Source: Climacteris rufus
Taxonomy: Eukaryota; Chordata; Aves; Passeriformes; Climacteridae
NCBI GenBank assembly: GCA_013398175.1
Contig: VZRZ01004629.1
Coordinates: forward strand, 935,705 to 999,704
Direction of reading: 5' to 3'
Length of the DNA stretch: 64,000 nt
Made by a program: the position numbers and the translations under genes. Each line of letters begins with the position of its first letter. The stretch's first letter is position 1. This document shows positions 1 through 12,469 of the stretch, in pieces. The notes beneath the pieces were generated by a model that searched no databases, was not told the origin of the DNA, and worked only from the letters and a program-made list of their open reading frames with translations.

Positions 1-884
1 AATCTTTTAAAGATAACAAAAAACTGAAATAAGACTATAAAAACAGTGACATTAGCTGAAACAAACATGAAATGTCATTGATTGCATTTCCCTGTGCAAT
101 ATAATGTGCTAATTCATTACCACAGAGTAATGTTTGATATTCACACTAAATACATGATTATACATTCATTCATGTAGAACCAACATAAAAAACACCATGC
201 TACACAGTCAGAGTTGAAAAATTTTGCATCTCCACAAGTCTTTCCCCAGGTCATTAGTCTTTTATCATTAATTCAAAATTTGCTATATAATCAGAAATAC
301 AAGAATATGCATATAGTTCTGTGGAAGGAATAAATCTTCATTATATAGCTTGTATTAATAAATATCTGTCATTGAGGGGAAAATAAACTGTTAATAAAAG
401 GCCTTTACAGGCTAATCAAGCTGTCCTGAGGCTGAGTCATACAGCAGTATTTCACATAATGAGGACCATGACAAAGTTTGTGTTCCAAAACCTTTTATGT
501 CATTTTAACCTTCCCACAGGCACCAAGGTTAGTGCTAATCACTCCAGTCAAAGCCATTCACTTTAAAAAGCTAAAACCTAAAAAAAAAAAGGATGCTAAT
601 GAACTCAACAAAACACCAGGAGTTAATATGCAGACTCTAGCTGAATTCATTGCTCAGGCACTGCACAACACTTGTCTCAGAGTAACAGGGGTATCACAGG
701 ACAATGCATTCTGCACATGACACAATTGATTTGACTCCAAAACATCCTATGTGAAGCAAACTGGTAAACCACTGGAAAATCTCCATTCCCCCACAACACC
801 AACAGTCTAGCATTGTAGGACAACAAATTAATGAAGGCAAATGATATAATCTCTTATTTACTCTTCAAGTGTCTATTCTCTGAT
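1..884. other. AT-rich unique sequence, no gene seen
   Basis: Only short chance frames are visible, the longest 80 codons at 478-720, and none resembles a known protein. No repeat family, RNA gene or promoter was recognised. The block ends where the hAT-like terminal repeat begins. Confidence 0.6.
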
Positions 885-1820
885 CAGTGGTCTCCAAATT
901 TTTTTATCATATATTTGTATGGGTAAATAAATTTGAGCATGCACCCCCAATACACTCATAGTTATTTCTTTAAAAATTACTTACATATACTATGCTTTTA
1001 ATATATTATGCATATTTTAAAAAACACACAAATATAAATTAAAATAAGGATTAAATAATACATTTTAATTATCATTTTACTTATTAACAGCACAAAAATA
1101 CACTTTTTGTTCTAAAAAAATATTACTTTTTTTTCAGAAAGAGGTATGTGATCAAATATTGTTATCTTTGACAATTTGGCTTAACAGTTTTTGGTGCAGC
1201 AATTCAAAAGTCTAGTTCAAAGTTCAGTTTATTTCTATACTGATAATTTTTTTTTTCCAAGTTCTTGTCAGATCTGGTAAGGACATCGTTTTCACCTCAT
1301 AATGCAGCTGACAGCTTCTACTACAACTACGTGAAGTGTCAGCTCTGCCATTTTCTTCTTGTTCATTTGCATTCACATTATTAACACTACATTCAATCCA
1401 CAAGTGTCTTCAAAGAGATCTTTTTAAGACAGTCCTCTATTTTCTGAGAGTTAGTTTAGCTAGAAGTAGATAATATAATGTTAAAATGCACTTAACCAGA
1501 CACATGTAAACTGTAATACACCACAATATGCTTAAAGTGAATGAACAAGTGAACCATTGAACCACTGTCAAGCTCTATAGATTTTGGAGCATCCACTCTT
1601 CCCTGAAGGGACCTTGGCAACTTACTTTGATCATCTGACATAGAGACCAAGTGAGACCACCAGTGTAAAGGTGTATATTATGTATTTGTAAAGCTTAATT
1701 TTGTTCTTCTTCTTACGCTAAAAATTATACATAATGGAGGTTCCAATATTTCTTCATAAACCCCAGTGGATCTCTTGCACACACCCTGGGGTGCGCATGT
1801 CTCATTTTGGAGATCACCGT
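885..1820. mobile_element. decayed hAT-like DNA transposon
   Basis: The left end reads CAGTGGTCTCCAAATTT, close to the CAGTGGT-type terminal repeat of the hAT (Charlie-like) superfamily. The right end, read on the minus strand from about 1820, gives ACGGTGATCTCCAAAATG, so both ends share the GTCTCCAAA/GATCTCCAAA core in inverted orientation. A second matching subterminal block lies just inside each end: GCATGCACCCCCA near 938-950 and, inverted, CATGCGCACCCCAGG near 1785-1799. The roughly 936-bp interior is AT-rich and has no transposase frame, so this would be a non-autonomous copy. hAT elements make 8-bp target duplications. The flanks (TTCTCTGAT left, TTCTGCCTC right) are only partly alike, which fits great age or a slightly wrong right boundary. 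Confidence 0.55.
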
Positions 1821-2116
1821 TCTGCCTCTCTCCAAACAAGATTCCATACAGCAGTTTTTAATAGAGGAATGATAACATATTACCCAATATAACTACTTTG
1901 TGCTCAATGGGGATAATAGCTTAAAAATTTATCTTTTTTTGATTATTTTTTTCCTCACCATCACTATTTGGAAAGAGAAAAAGTCCAAGTTATGAAATAG
2001 TTGGGATTGTCCAACTCATCTTTGAAAATACAAGTTTAATCTGAGTCCAAAAGAAAAGACTGTAATCCCACGTAAATGCCATATATTTTCAGTCTCCAAA
2101 ATTATGTTTTCCTTCA

Positions 2117-2121
2117 GTACC
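2117..2121. repeat. target-site duplication GTACC, left copy
   Basis: Exact 5-bp match to 3094-3098, directly abutting the left LTR terminus. It fixes this LTR boundary. Confidence 0.65.
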
Positions 2122-2203
2122 TGTTGTGAACTGGTCAATGAGAGATGCTTCTGCCTGAATTAGGGTGTAAACAAGTCCATATGCTGAAGTCAATAATACA
2201 GAT

Positions 2204-2209
2204 TTTATT
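2204..2209 (-). terminator. LTR polyadenylation signal
   Basis: AATAAA on the minus strand, downstream of the LTR TATA box and about 82 bases before the LTR 3' terminus, as expected for the R/U5 region. Confidence 0.5.
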
Positions 2210-2381
2210 TAACAGTAAATGTGAGGCAGAGAGATAGACAGAAATGCGGGGCACAGGAGGTGGCAGGGAGAGATCTAGTGGAAGATGGTAACCACCAGTG
2301 GATCCAGCAGCATCCCATTGGTCCTTCTTCACCCTGGGCTTCTCAATGGTGAGGGGTACCAAGACAGTTTCAAACTTTTCA

Positions 2382-2391
2382 CTATTTATAT
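2382..2391 (-). promoter_or_regulatory. LTR TATA box
   Basis: TATAAATAGT on the minus strand, about 175 bases upstream of the element's AATAAA. This is the U3/R promoter position expected in an LTR. The promoter belongs to the retroviral copy, not to a host gene, although LTR promoters can drive neighbouring transcripts. Confidence 0.5.
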
Positions 2392-3093
2392 GTTTTTGAA
2401 AATAAAGGAGTTAATGCTTAGTAGCTACACAGTTCTCTTACTCTATTGGTTCTCATACCAATTAGTCTGCATGATCAGTCTTTCTCTTCTTTTGAGTCCA
2501 TAAGTTTCTTGGGTCAGTGGGTCGTGGTTAATGGTTGCAATCTTCCCCTGTTAGAATTACCTTTTACCCAGTCAAAGCTGATTTCAGCACAATTGCTAAG
2601 TTGACTTTCCTTATGGTCCAGAAATTCCACATTCTTTGTGTCCATTATCAGCAATACATTCTTCTCCCCCAGCTTTGTTCACCTGTCCCTAGGCTTGAGA
2701 TAGCACTGACAGTACCACTACACTTGTCTCATGGTCCTGGGTCATGGTGGCTTATCTGACAGTCCAGGTTCCAGATATCCACAGAGACATATTCAGGGGG
2801 AGGGTCAAGGCACAACCAGGGAATTCAAGGGCAGAGATACAATCTGTCCCACAACTCAGAGTAATCTTTCTTTGACCAGTGATACGTGCACAGGCCGTTT
2901 CTTCTTTACAGTTTGTCACAGCAGGAATTTTTGTCTGGATGGATTATCCAGGATGTGCTAACCAGATCTCGCCTCTGCCAGGCCTGGAGCTGACACCATC
3001 CTGTTGCTCCCTTCTGTGCTTATCCCATGGCAAAATCCTTCTGTGGCCTTAACAGTGCTTGAGACAGTCAATTGCGCTCTTCAAGTCCTTACA

Positions 3094-3098
3094 GTACC
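3094..3098. repeat. target-site duplication GTACC, right copy
   Basis: Exact 5-bp match to 2117-2121, directly abutting the ACA terminus of the LTR. Confidence 0.65.
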
Positions 3099-6000
3099 CC
3101 AAGTGCTATACCACACTGGTCACCTGTTCCACAGAATAATGAGAGCAAGGTCTCAGAGTTACAGACACCTATATCTTCAAAACATTACTAAACAGAATGC
3201 ATGTTAATAGCAGAAATGTACTTAGGTAATTCATACAGCCATCAAGGCCAAGAAGTGAGAAACTTGTTTGCTCAGTTAATAAACAGAAGAACATTTGAAT
3301 GGGATCCCAAGCCCCCTCCTTACAAGAAATGACTGAAAATTTGACAGTCACACCCTTGAAGAACATTCACAGAACAAAAAAGAAAAGAGTCTAGACAGAA
3401 CAAAAAAAGAAAAGAGTCTAGACCGAAGCTTTTGATGGTATCATTCATGGTCCATAGAGGCTGTCACCAGGATAATTTTTAGTAGTCTCTGGTATTCACT
3501 GCTTTGTTCATTAGCATCTCTTGAGGCCTTTTTAGAAGTTGTGTTTGGCAACATGGCAGATTTCTTGTCCCTTGTACTGCTGAACTCAAACTTTGTTCTA
3601 CATAGACAATCTCCAAGCAAGGCATGCTGCTTCAGTGTACAAATTAGTGGGACAATATTCTTTTAATATTTTAAATTATCATGTGATCTCTTCATCTTAA
3701 CATTGCACAACAGTAGAACAAAACTGGTGATGATTTGAAATTTAGATATGTCATCACTGATAATTTTTTACTTCCAAATTTCAGAGAAAGTGTTAATTTG
3801 ATAGAGAAGTCCAATGTATTTCTTGAATACATAAAATTTCACTCTTGCAAGAGGACTAGTTCAGGTACAAACTTGTTCCAGTTGTACTATTAATAAAACA
3901 ATTACACACAGTGCCATAGATTTTGACTATCAGAAAAAAAGTAAATGTCTAACATGTTCAGTGCCATCCCACACAGCATTCTTTCAAGAGTAATTGATAC
4001 GAAATGTAAGTCATTTGATAGTTTCAAGTGTGGCTGGTTCACATAAATAAAGATGCACAAAGCACAAAAAGAATCAAAACTGATTTCCTCAGTTTTTCTT
4101 AAAAGCAGAAGGTCGAGCTTACAGCAAAGAGGCAACTTCTTAAAAAGCAGTGAACAATCAATTTACAAATCCCATCCACGTACTGAGTCTGGTTTGAGGA
4201 AACAAATATTGCTGCTGCAGCCAAAAGGCTCTAGGACTGTTTGCAGAGTTACAAGAACAGGATAAAAAGTAGCTCCCAACTTGGAAGACAGTCCCTCTCC
4301 GGGCCTTTAACTTCCCTCTGTGTTTGTAGTCTACATTCTATGAAATGCTGCTGTACCAACCGCTCTCCAGAGCCAAACAGTAGAGGTACTCATGCATGCC
4401 TGCCACAGACCCAACCATGGAATGCTCTCTCAACTCAGCAACCTTCTATTTATGAGTTACTTTAAGCTTTTATGGTGGCCTACATTTGTGCAGTAACTTC
4501 AATAACACCTCTTTGCTCATAAAGCTCCATTCAAAAAGGCTTTTCCAGAGTGTTTTTATTTTCTACATATATCTAATAAATAACCACCTTTAGATATAAC
4601 CATTAAAAAATGGCCAAGAACGACTCAAGATGAAGGACTAACCAAGGATGCAATTGCAAAAGAAAAGCTTCCTGCTTTAGTCTTCCTTGCTTTAAGGCAC
4701 AACAAACAGCCAAAGGTCTAGGAATAGCAACCAGATGTCAGGCTGGGTTGACAAGCTATAGATGTGAAGATATGTCACCTCACTAAATTTAGGCCACATG
4801 CTATTATCCTTAAATCTCAGACATTTAACCAGACTCTTGAATGTGCAACTTGATAAAGCAGGTTAGGCACAGAGCACAGTAACAGCAATCCTACTAAGTT
4901 TTACAAAAACTGTCCACAAACAGATTTATTCAGACACACAAAATACCCTTATAATCTCACAGTTAAATTGTTAGCCATATGCAGACTAGTTAAAGCTATC
5001 ACACAGGTCTACAGCACCAGAGATAGAAAACCCCCATGTCAGACTCCTTTTAACTCAGGCCCAGTACATCAAAATTAGAGGGAATACAGTATTCAAGAGG
5101 ACCATCTAAGTTAAACATTTACAAGTGCTGAGGATTCATATAAAATAACTGTCACAGTTTCACAGAATATAGACTCAGATGCATTTTTTTCTGCCTTCAC
5201 TTCATGTAATGCTGTTGAAATTAACTTCTGAATTTAACATTCTTACATTCATATATTATTCATTGACACTGAACTCAACATTCCAGGAGTATATACATGC
5301 AGCTGGACTCTAACATCAGGCATATTCACTCTGCGAGACAAATTACTATTTAAGTTAGAATCCGAGCCTTAGTTTTCAGACCACTTCTCCCAGCCCTTCC
5401 AGAGTTTCTGTTCTATTCCTACAATATCTGAAAACCTTGGATCAGAATACAAAGGGTGTGTCAGGCTGGCATTGAAGACTGAGCTCTTCCATTATAGAGT
5501 GAGAACTGTAAACTGTACAGATACTTTGGCACCACACTGAGTTATTCTCTCTGCTTGTCTGAGAATTCCTCTGTTGTTTCAGTGCAAAAGAAAACAAGTG
5601 AACTTCAGTAAGGACTAGGAGGAGAAAATTCTTTGAAAATACACAGAAAAATCATCAGTAGTTTAACAAAAATGTGACACAGTTTACAGACCTGTGACTC
5701 AATAAAAGCAAGTCTGAAGCTTAAGCACAACAAGTCTGTTTTCTTCTGCACATCCTGTAGAATTAGTAAGCCATATCTATGTTCCTTTAATACAAGAACA
5801 TTATCATACCAGGAAAAGTCAATCAGCTCTACAGACTGATCCATGACATTTAAACAAGGGGATCTCTCAACCTTTTGAAAATCAACACTCATTTTGTTCT
5901 TCCAAGAAAATGCCCCAACTATTAGACCACCAAGTCAGCCTAACCATCAATGTCTTGAAAAGCTATGCATCCCAAATCAGCATGATCCTTGTTTTCCATT

Positions 6001-8107
6001 TCCAACTATCCAGGCCACTCTACAGAACAGGAGGAATATCTTCCACTCTGGACATACTGTGGCTTTGATAAGGAAGGGCTTCTACCATTGCTTCTTTCAT
6101 CCATTAGGTCCATTCACAAAGTGATTTTTATTCCTGGTGTCATATGTATCTGGTAAGCCCCATTACCCTACTCCCATATAGTTTCTCAGTTTAAGGCTTA
6201 TTACTTAAAACAGAAAAGAAAAAAAGTAATCATTATTTCACTTATAATGTTCCCAGAGTGTTTTTGAGTGAACACAGTATTCGTGAAATAGCTTTGTCAA
6301 AAAAAGAAAGGCAAAAAAGAAAGACAAGGAACCATCTATCCCTATTCTATTTTTCCTTCAAAATACCACAGAGTATACTATAGAAATCACTGTTAGCAGA
6401 CCACATCCTCTCATCTCTACAGCCATCAAATTTTATACAATCTCTGGCAGAGAATAGTCTTATCTGATACAATGACAACTTTCAAGAAATAGTTACACAG
6501 AGAATTATAGTAAAATGGATTCTGCAACACGCCAGCTGATAGGATTTTCAAAAGAGAGGTCAAAAAAAGGACATTCTCAAGTGAAATTCCTTTATTAACA
6601 AGCATAAAAATCCCCATTTTGATAATGCATCTGTTTCCAGATATGGTAGTTTGGAGATTTTGTAACAGCAAGAGATTATTTGCTTTCTACATCAAACCAT
6701 CTTTTAACCTTCATTTATCAATGTCTTCCTCATGAAAACAGATTAAACACCTCAGCCTCCTGCCTTCTCCAAAGTAAGTTCCCAGAGAGTCCTTCCAGCC
6801 AGGCTTCATTCTAAACTCACCTTGGGGCTCCATCCAAAAGAACTCCTAATTTCAACAAATTCAGCACAAACACATTATCTTCCCTTCTGCAGTCACAACA
6901 ACCAACACCATCCATACACTTTTGCTCTTAGCTAATCTAACCCCACACATGCAGGCACCAAGACTTGGAGTGCCTAGTGATAAGCAGATGGGAGCTCTCA
7001 CCCTCCTGAAGAGCCAACAGGCTACATATTCTCATGCCTGCAGCTGCAAAACACAGACTGTAGTCTGAACATTTAGGTACAGGTTCTCCCTTAGCAAACC
7101 CGCCCTTCAGTTGTCATGCAAGACAATTATACTGTGTAAAGAGGGCACCTGCTCACTGTGCAGACCCACTTTACACAAACATTTGGTGTCACCTTCCCCA
7201 AACTGACCCATTGAAGAGTTTCCTACTCCTGAACACACTGCAAAGCCAACATAACTATAGGTATGGAAAGTATGGCTTGCTTGTTTGAATATATAAATTC
7301 TGACCCATCAGCATGTTGCCTCAATTTCACCTGCTGAGCCAAACTACTCCCACAAGTCCCACTAAAGACAATTAAGTGCATCTGTGCAGACACACAGTCA
7401 AGGTCACAGGTGTAACAGGTTACAATTTGAAAACAGGCTATTCCACCCTGCCAGGCCTTCCCATGTGAGAACAGTTAACAGCTGCTCTTCACGGGGTGTC
7501 TTTTACAGATAAAGACCACTCAGGTACTTTTAAGGCCTTACCCTAAGCTCTAATTCAAAACAATTATATTAACATAAAAAGTTCTTCTGTCTCCTCTGGA
7601 CCAGCACAGGACTTAAGGTAGGTCATGGGAGCTGAAGTCATCCACCTTGCTCCCAGATAGTGAAAACCATAAGACATTAGTACATTTTAGTGACACCCCA
7701 ACTGCATTTAAGTTAGCCTTTCAGCAGCAATTTAAACCTGGTAGGTACCCACAGCAGCTACTTAAGTCATCAGAAGTCCCAGTTTAGGAACACAGTGTGC
7801 CTCCTCTTTGATCTCTGTCTTTCTTTGCCTGGAGCTATAGACAGCTAATTCTTCAAAACGTGAAAGGATAGTCCACAGAATAAATAAACATGGTGAATAA
7901 AGCCATGTATACCATGTAAGTGAGGTTTTCATTTGTATAATCAGGACTGTATAGGTGGAAGACACAGGATAACTGTGTAATTTTACCAGTGGAAATTTCT
8001 GGTGTTGGTAATAGTTCATAAATTAATGCATCAATTTGACCTCTTGGGTCCCAAAGGAAGTATTTGGGATGACTGATTCACACATTTTCTTTCTCTCTAA
8101 AACTGAG
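3099..8107. other. unique AT-rich sequence, no gene recognised
   Basis: Apart from the tandem duplication at 3371-3423, nothing here could be assigned. Frames up to 95 codons (5605-5892, minus) show no recognisable domain. No RNA gene or promoter with supporting context was seen. Confidence 0.55.
3371..3423. repeat. 26/27-bp tandem duplication
   Basis: Two adjacent copies begin AGAACAAAAAA and end GAGTCTAGAC (3371-3396 and 3397-3423). They differ only by one A in the A-run. This looks like a recent slippage or local duplication in unique sequence. Confidence 0.85.
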
Positions 8108-8113
8108 CACACG

Positions 8114-8185
8114 TTGTCTAAAATCAAATACAATAAATACAATAAAATCAAATACAAATTTGTCTAAAATCAAATACAATAAATA
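8114..8185. repeat. 26-bp direct repeat, 46-bp period
   Basis: A 26-base sequence starting TTGTCTAAAATCAAATAC occurs identically at 8114-8139 and 8160-8185. The spacer repeats part of the same motif (ATACAATAAA...ATCAAATACAA), so this is a small imperfect tandem array. Confidence 0.85.
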
Positions 8186-8232
8186 ATCTTTTTTACCACT
8201 TCCACAATAAAGCTTCACTTTAAACCAGTTTC

Positions 8233-8293
8233 CATTTCCTGAATTTCAGTCTAGTGCTCCATTCATTTCCTGAATTTCAGTCTAGTGCTCCAT
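8233..8293. repeat. 30-bp tandem duplication, 31-bp period
   Basis: A 30-base unit starting CATTTCCTGAATTTCAG is present identically at 8233-8262 and 8264-8293. It lies only about 50 bases beyond the previous repeat, so two independent duplications sit side by side. Confidence 0.85.
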
Positions 8294-11200
8294 CCATTAG
8301 TTAATGATTGCTGTCTAAAAATATTGCTACTCCAGCTTGTATTTATTGAAAAAGTGCTTCCCTTGAACAGAAGATGCATAAAAAGATGTACAAAAACTGT
8401 GTATAGTAAAGGCTGCTGTGAAGGAAGGGATGGAGGAAAGGAGGATCATGAGGAAAATGTTACTTTTTTATCAGCTACATACCAAACCTTGTTGCTACCA
8501 TCATCATGAATTCTGAGGCACTTAAGAGCATTATAATATTCTAAAGCTTAAGCTGGGGAAAACAAACAACATGCTGACCGTAAAAGGAAATCCACATTTT
8601 CCAGGATTTATGCTAACAAAATAGTGAGAGAACTACACATTAATTATGTTACCCTATTAATAGCTCAAATTTTGCAATAATGACTAAACTCTATAAGGAG
8701 ATAGTTGTGTTGTGAAGGGTGCAACAAATGGTTTCAACAGGAAAAAAAAAAAGGGACTATAAAACATGCCACAGGTGTCTGAGGGGGATGCTTCATGACA
8801 GATACATCACTGCCATTAAGGGACAATCCACCATTAGCTTAATTGTCCCCAGTAATAGCCAGATGAAATTGTAAGCTTCCTTAGAAAGGAATGGTTTACA
8901 CTTTGCCGAGGTGATCCCCAAGAGCAAAACTAAAATCTCCACTAGGTTATGGTTTTGTCCAGGTATAGCATGTTATTAGGATGAGCTACTTTGACTAACT
9001 TTTCCAGCAGCCTGTCTTCTCACAAAGAGAGAGCACTAAGGAAATGCTGCATTAACAAGGATATCCACCAGCTTGTTCTATTGTCAAGGACAACCCTTGC
9101 TACCTTTGCAACTTCTATTACAATTGACAGGAGATACAAAATCCTCCCAAAAGAAGCAAATGGACTTCAATTCCCCTCAAAGACCCACAAAACTGCTGGG
9201 CATTTTAAAGTGTTCTGGTCAGACTGAAACCTCTGGATTGCCCCAGTCAGCAAGACAACCCCTACCTAGACTGCCTAAACCCTACCCAGACTGCCTAACC
9301 AAACAGTATGAAAACGGTAGAAGATTCAAGAGAATAGAAAACACGAACCTATATTCACAACATTGCTTCCAAAATAGAGAACGTTAGCTGACATTCCAGT
9401 ACCTTCCAAATAAAAATCACAATCACATAGGACAGATTTGAAACTTTGTCAGGAAACACACCACATCCTTCCTGTTCTACACAGGGTGACACAACCAGGG
9501 TCTGCAGGACACCAAGGCACCCTGAGCATGTGACAATCTGCATCATTCTCCTTGATATAATTCCTCATTGCTCTCTTTCCCATTGTTCTCCATACCCTCT
9601 ACCTTTGAGGAAATTTAAATTCCAATATTCACATCAAAGAACACCTAGATTATAAGATCAAGGATATAAAAAAGTAAACAAATGAGCTAATGAGCACAAC
9701 ACAGGCACTCCAGTTCTTGAGAATGTGTTGAAAACATCAGTGTCTGGGGAAAGAAACCTATAATAAAAAAAAAACAACACAACAGAGTAGGAGGGCCACA
9801 ATATTCATCTATACATCATACCATCTAATAAAGGACAAAATTCTCAGGCAACCCTCAGTCCAGAATCTCAATCTACCTGAAAGAGCTACAACATTTTTGC
9901 AAACTGAAGTTTATAGCTGTATGTGATCAGCACATCACTCCATTGCTTTGACTTTTCCACTATGACACTGCTGGAAATCATCAATTAAGCTACACTGACA
10001 TAAGACTGTGGGTATAGTTGTGAACTAAGCTCAAAAAATGTTAGGAAATATTATTTTACTGTACTGTAATTTGTTTTTGTTAGAAAAATTAAAAGAACAA
10101 AGCTACTTTAAGCACGGTGCCACAGTTCTCTTTGTCTAGCCAAAGAGCTCCTCTCTGCTGCCTCAGTCCATTTCCCAGCACAGGGAAAAGAAGGACTTCA
10201 GTCACCTGTGCACCAGCTGGCAAGGTTTCCCAACTAAAACCTCATTTTTCATAAAATGGATAGTTTTGCATGAGTTTAAGAGTCCCTGGAAGATACTTTC
10301 TTAAGAAAATTAATTAGTTCTGAGCCCTTTCTCCCCTCCTACAATCTGATGTTTCTGCTTTCATGTACCTATGTCCAAAAACTCATGGCAATGGCTCTTC
10401 CTTTAGGCCATTTGGAATGTAGTAGCAACTGCTGTTCCTATGAGGAAAAAACTCTCTAAGTCACTGTAGGAGAAGAGCAAAACACACATAAATACACACA
10501 CTGAAAAGAAAAGGAAGGTTAAAGTCTGTCTAAAGGAGCTTACATTAAGAGATCAGAGGCCAAATGTAGAATTTATGTCATCACTTCCTTAAATAAGTCT
10601 AGCAATTGATGGATTGTCTGTGTTATTACTTTGAAACATCTTTCTAAAGCTTCTCCTCACACCATTTCGCCCATATGTTCTTTTGTGAATGTATGTGTGT
10701 GTGACAGAAGACACTTATACATTATGCTTTCAGGTACTCACTGTACAGACAGGTTAGGAGCAAGCCACTGTCTGCCAACCCAGACACTCTAAACTACTTC
10801 TGCCTTCAGACAAATGTATCCATATTTCCCCTGCTAAAAACACAACATCCTTTTTGAATTAATATTGAAGTAGACTTAGTATAAAAGAGGCACGAGTTCC
10901 AACCACTACTAATGAAAGTGACAGTCTCAGTGTTCACCAGGTAGATTCAGAGGTTCCAAATACATAAGTAAGAGCAGGTGCAAAGGCAGTAATGCCTTAA
11001 ATCAGGGCAAACTGATTTCCTTCAGCTACTTCACTATAAAAAAAATAAAAAGAACATTGGATTGTTTTCCCTGTAAAATGACAGCTTTTGTTCTGTCTAT
11101 AATGTACTTTTTTGCACTAGGCTGACAAGAAGTCTTTTCTCAAGTTGATAGCTCCATTATTTCTCATTATTGCATCTTAATATCAAAACAGTGCTGTAGT

Positions 11201-12469
11201 ATCTCAGACAATACTGCATATAAGTATTATATATAATTATAACCTATTAGGGTTAGAATGTCTGTTGGGTTTTAATCTGTTATGATATAGTAGGAGATTG
11301 TGACTAGCACCACTACAGTCTGCAATAGTCCATAGAAAAGTCATCCCATAACATCCATTAACATAGGATTAATGGACCTGTATTCTCATCAAGACCAATA
11401 ATATACTGTGACCTCGGAAAGGGTGAAATTAAAATGTATTTCTAATAATGCTGAGGTAAAAGTAAGTAAAATAAATTGAACAAATAAAATATATTGATTT
11501 TTAATACTTTTCTATTCCCTTTTGAATTGATTTGCACTGCTTCTTTACTCTTCTTTCAGAACACCAAAATACACCATCACTTTTAGCTCTCTCATCTTCC
11601 CTGACTAATGTTTCCTCCACCCTCTCTGTTGAATTGCCTTCTGTTAGTCTGGTGTCTCCTATACATTTTGTATAATTATACAGAGATTTTGCAAAATTTC
11701 ATTGTAAATGACAGACTTTGGCAGATTTACCAGCCAGAGGTTGCACGTTTGTTTCCTGGAAAGTGGTGTGTCTCTTTCTTCTTTGTTTTGTTTTTCCCTC
11801 CTTTTCTTTTTTCACTTTTAATATGTGAAACATAAATTTGACTCAAAATTCCCTGCCTTTTAGGATTTCAACCCTCTTATGGGGCAGGAGGATGACAAAT
11901 TTCATAAACTTGCTCAGAAAGTATCATTGCAGGAGCCCCCAGTATCTTACCCTCCCTGTTGGTCTTCACCTTCCTATTTCCTTCCTTTCTACAAAGGCAG
12001 ATTCTGAGTAGTCAGAACACTGCTGGTTTAATTTTCTAATCAGAAGTCTTTAATAATAATAACCCACAAGCAAGCCTCCATGGAATCACTGCCATGGCTC
12101 AGCAGAGAACAGAGCTCAAAGCAACATTTGTTGTGTCAGATATCCACTTACGCAGTCAGCTGTGAAACCACTGCAGTGACAGGTTGGTTTCTGTGGGTTG
12201 TATTCCCTGCTATCTCTTCTTTTTAATTGTGTAGTTTTAATCAGTTCAGCTCAGCCCCAGTAGTTATCCAGAGGATTCCAACACCAAACAAAAATCTCAA
12301 AAGTAAGACTCAAAAAGCAATGTCTCAGCACCATCTGTGGCAGAAACTTGTCTGCAAAAGACACCCCAGCCAATATTATTGATGAGAGGGGTGTTCAGGT
12401 AGCCACAAGGGCATGTCTAGCACAGAAAGGCCACTGCACTGCAGGTGCTGGGAAGTGCTGTTATTGTTT
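8294..12469. other. unique AT-rich sequence, no gene recognised
   Basis: Contains one 20-bp tandem pair (9261-9300). Frames reach 104 codons (9073-9387) but carry no motif I recognise. No mobile element was identified before the CR1 3' end at about 12470. Confidence 0.5.
9261..9300. repeat. 20-bp tandem pair
   Basis: CCTACCTAGACTGCCTAAAC is followed immediately by CCTACCCAGACTGCCTAACC, two copies with two differences. Confidence 0.8.

Larger units (their letters stand above)
2122..3093 (-). mobile_element. solo LTR of an endogenous retrovirus, ERVL-like
   Basis: On the minus strand the element begins TGTAAGGACTTG (ending at 3093) and ends AGTTCACAACA (at 2122), giving the TG...CA termini of an LTR. 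It is flanked by an exact 5-bp direct repeat, GTACC, at 2117-2121 and 3094-3098. Reading on the minus strand, a long U3 is followed by a TATA box (TATAAATAGT, about 2381-2390) and an AATAAA signal (2204-2209), about 80 bases before the LTR end. No gag, pol or env sequence lies on either side, so it looks like a solo LTR left by recombination. Five-base target duplications are typical of ERVL; the family name is inference. The short frames inside it are not genes. Confidence 0.7.

Noticed and set aside
5605..5892. 95-codon minus-strand frame, and a nearby TCTCTCAACCTTTTG resembling a hAT terminus
   Set aside because: No matching inverted partner for the terminus was found nearby, and the peptide is unrecognised.
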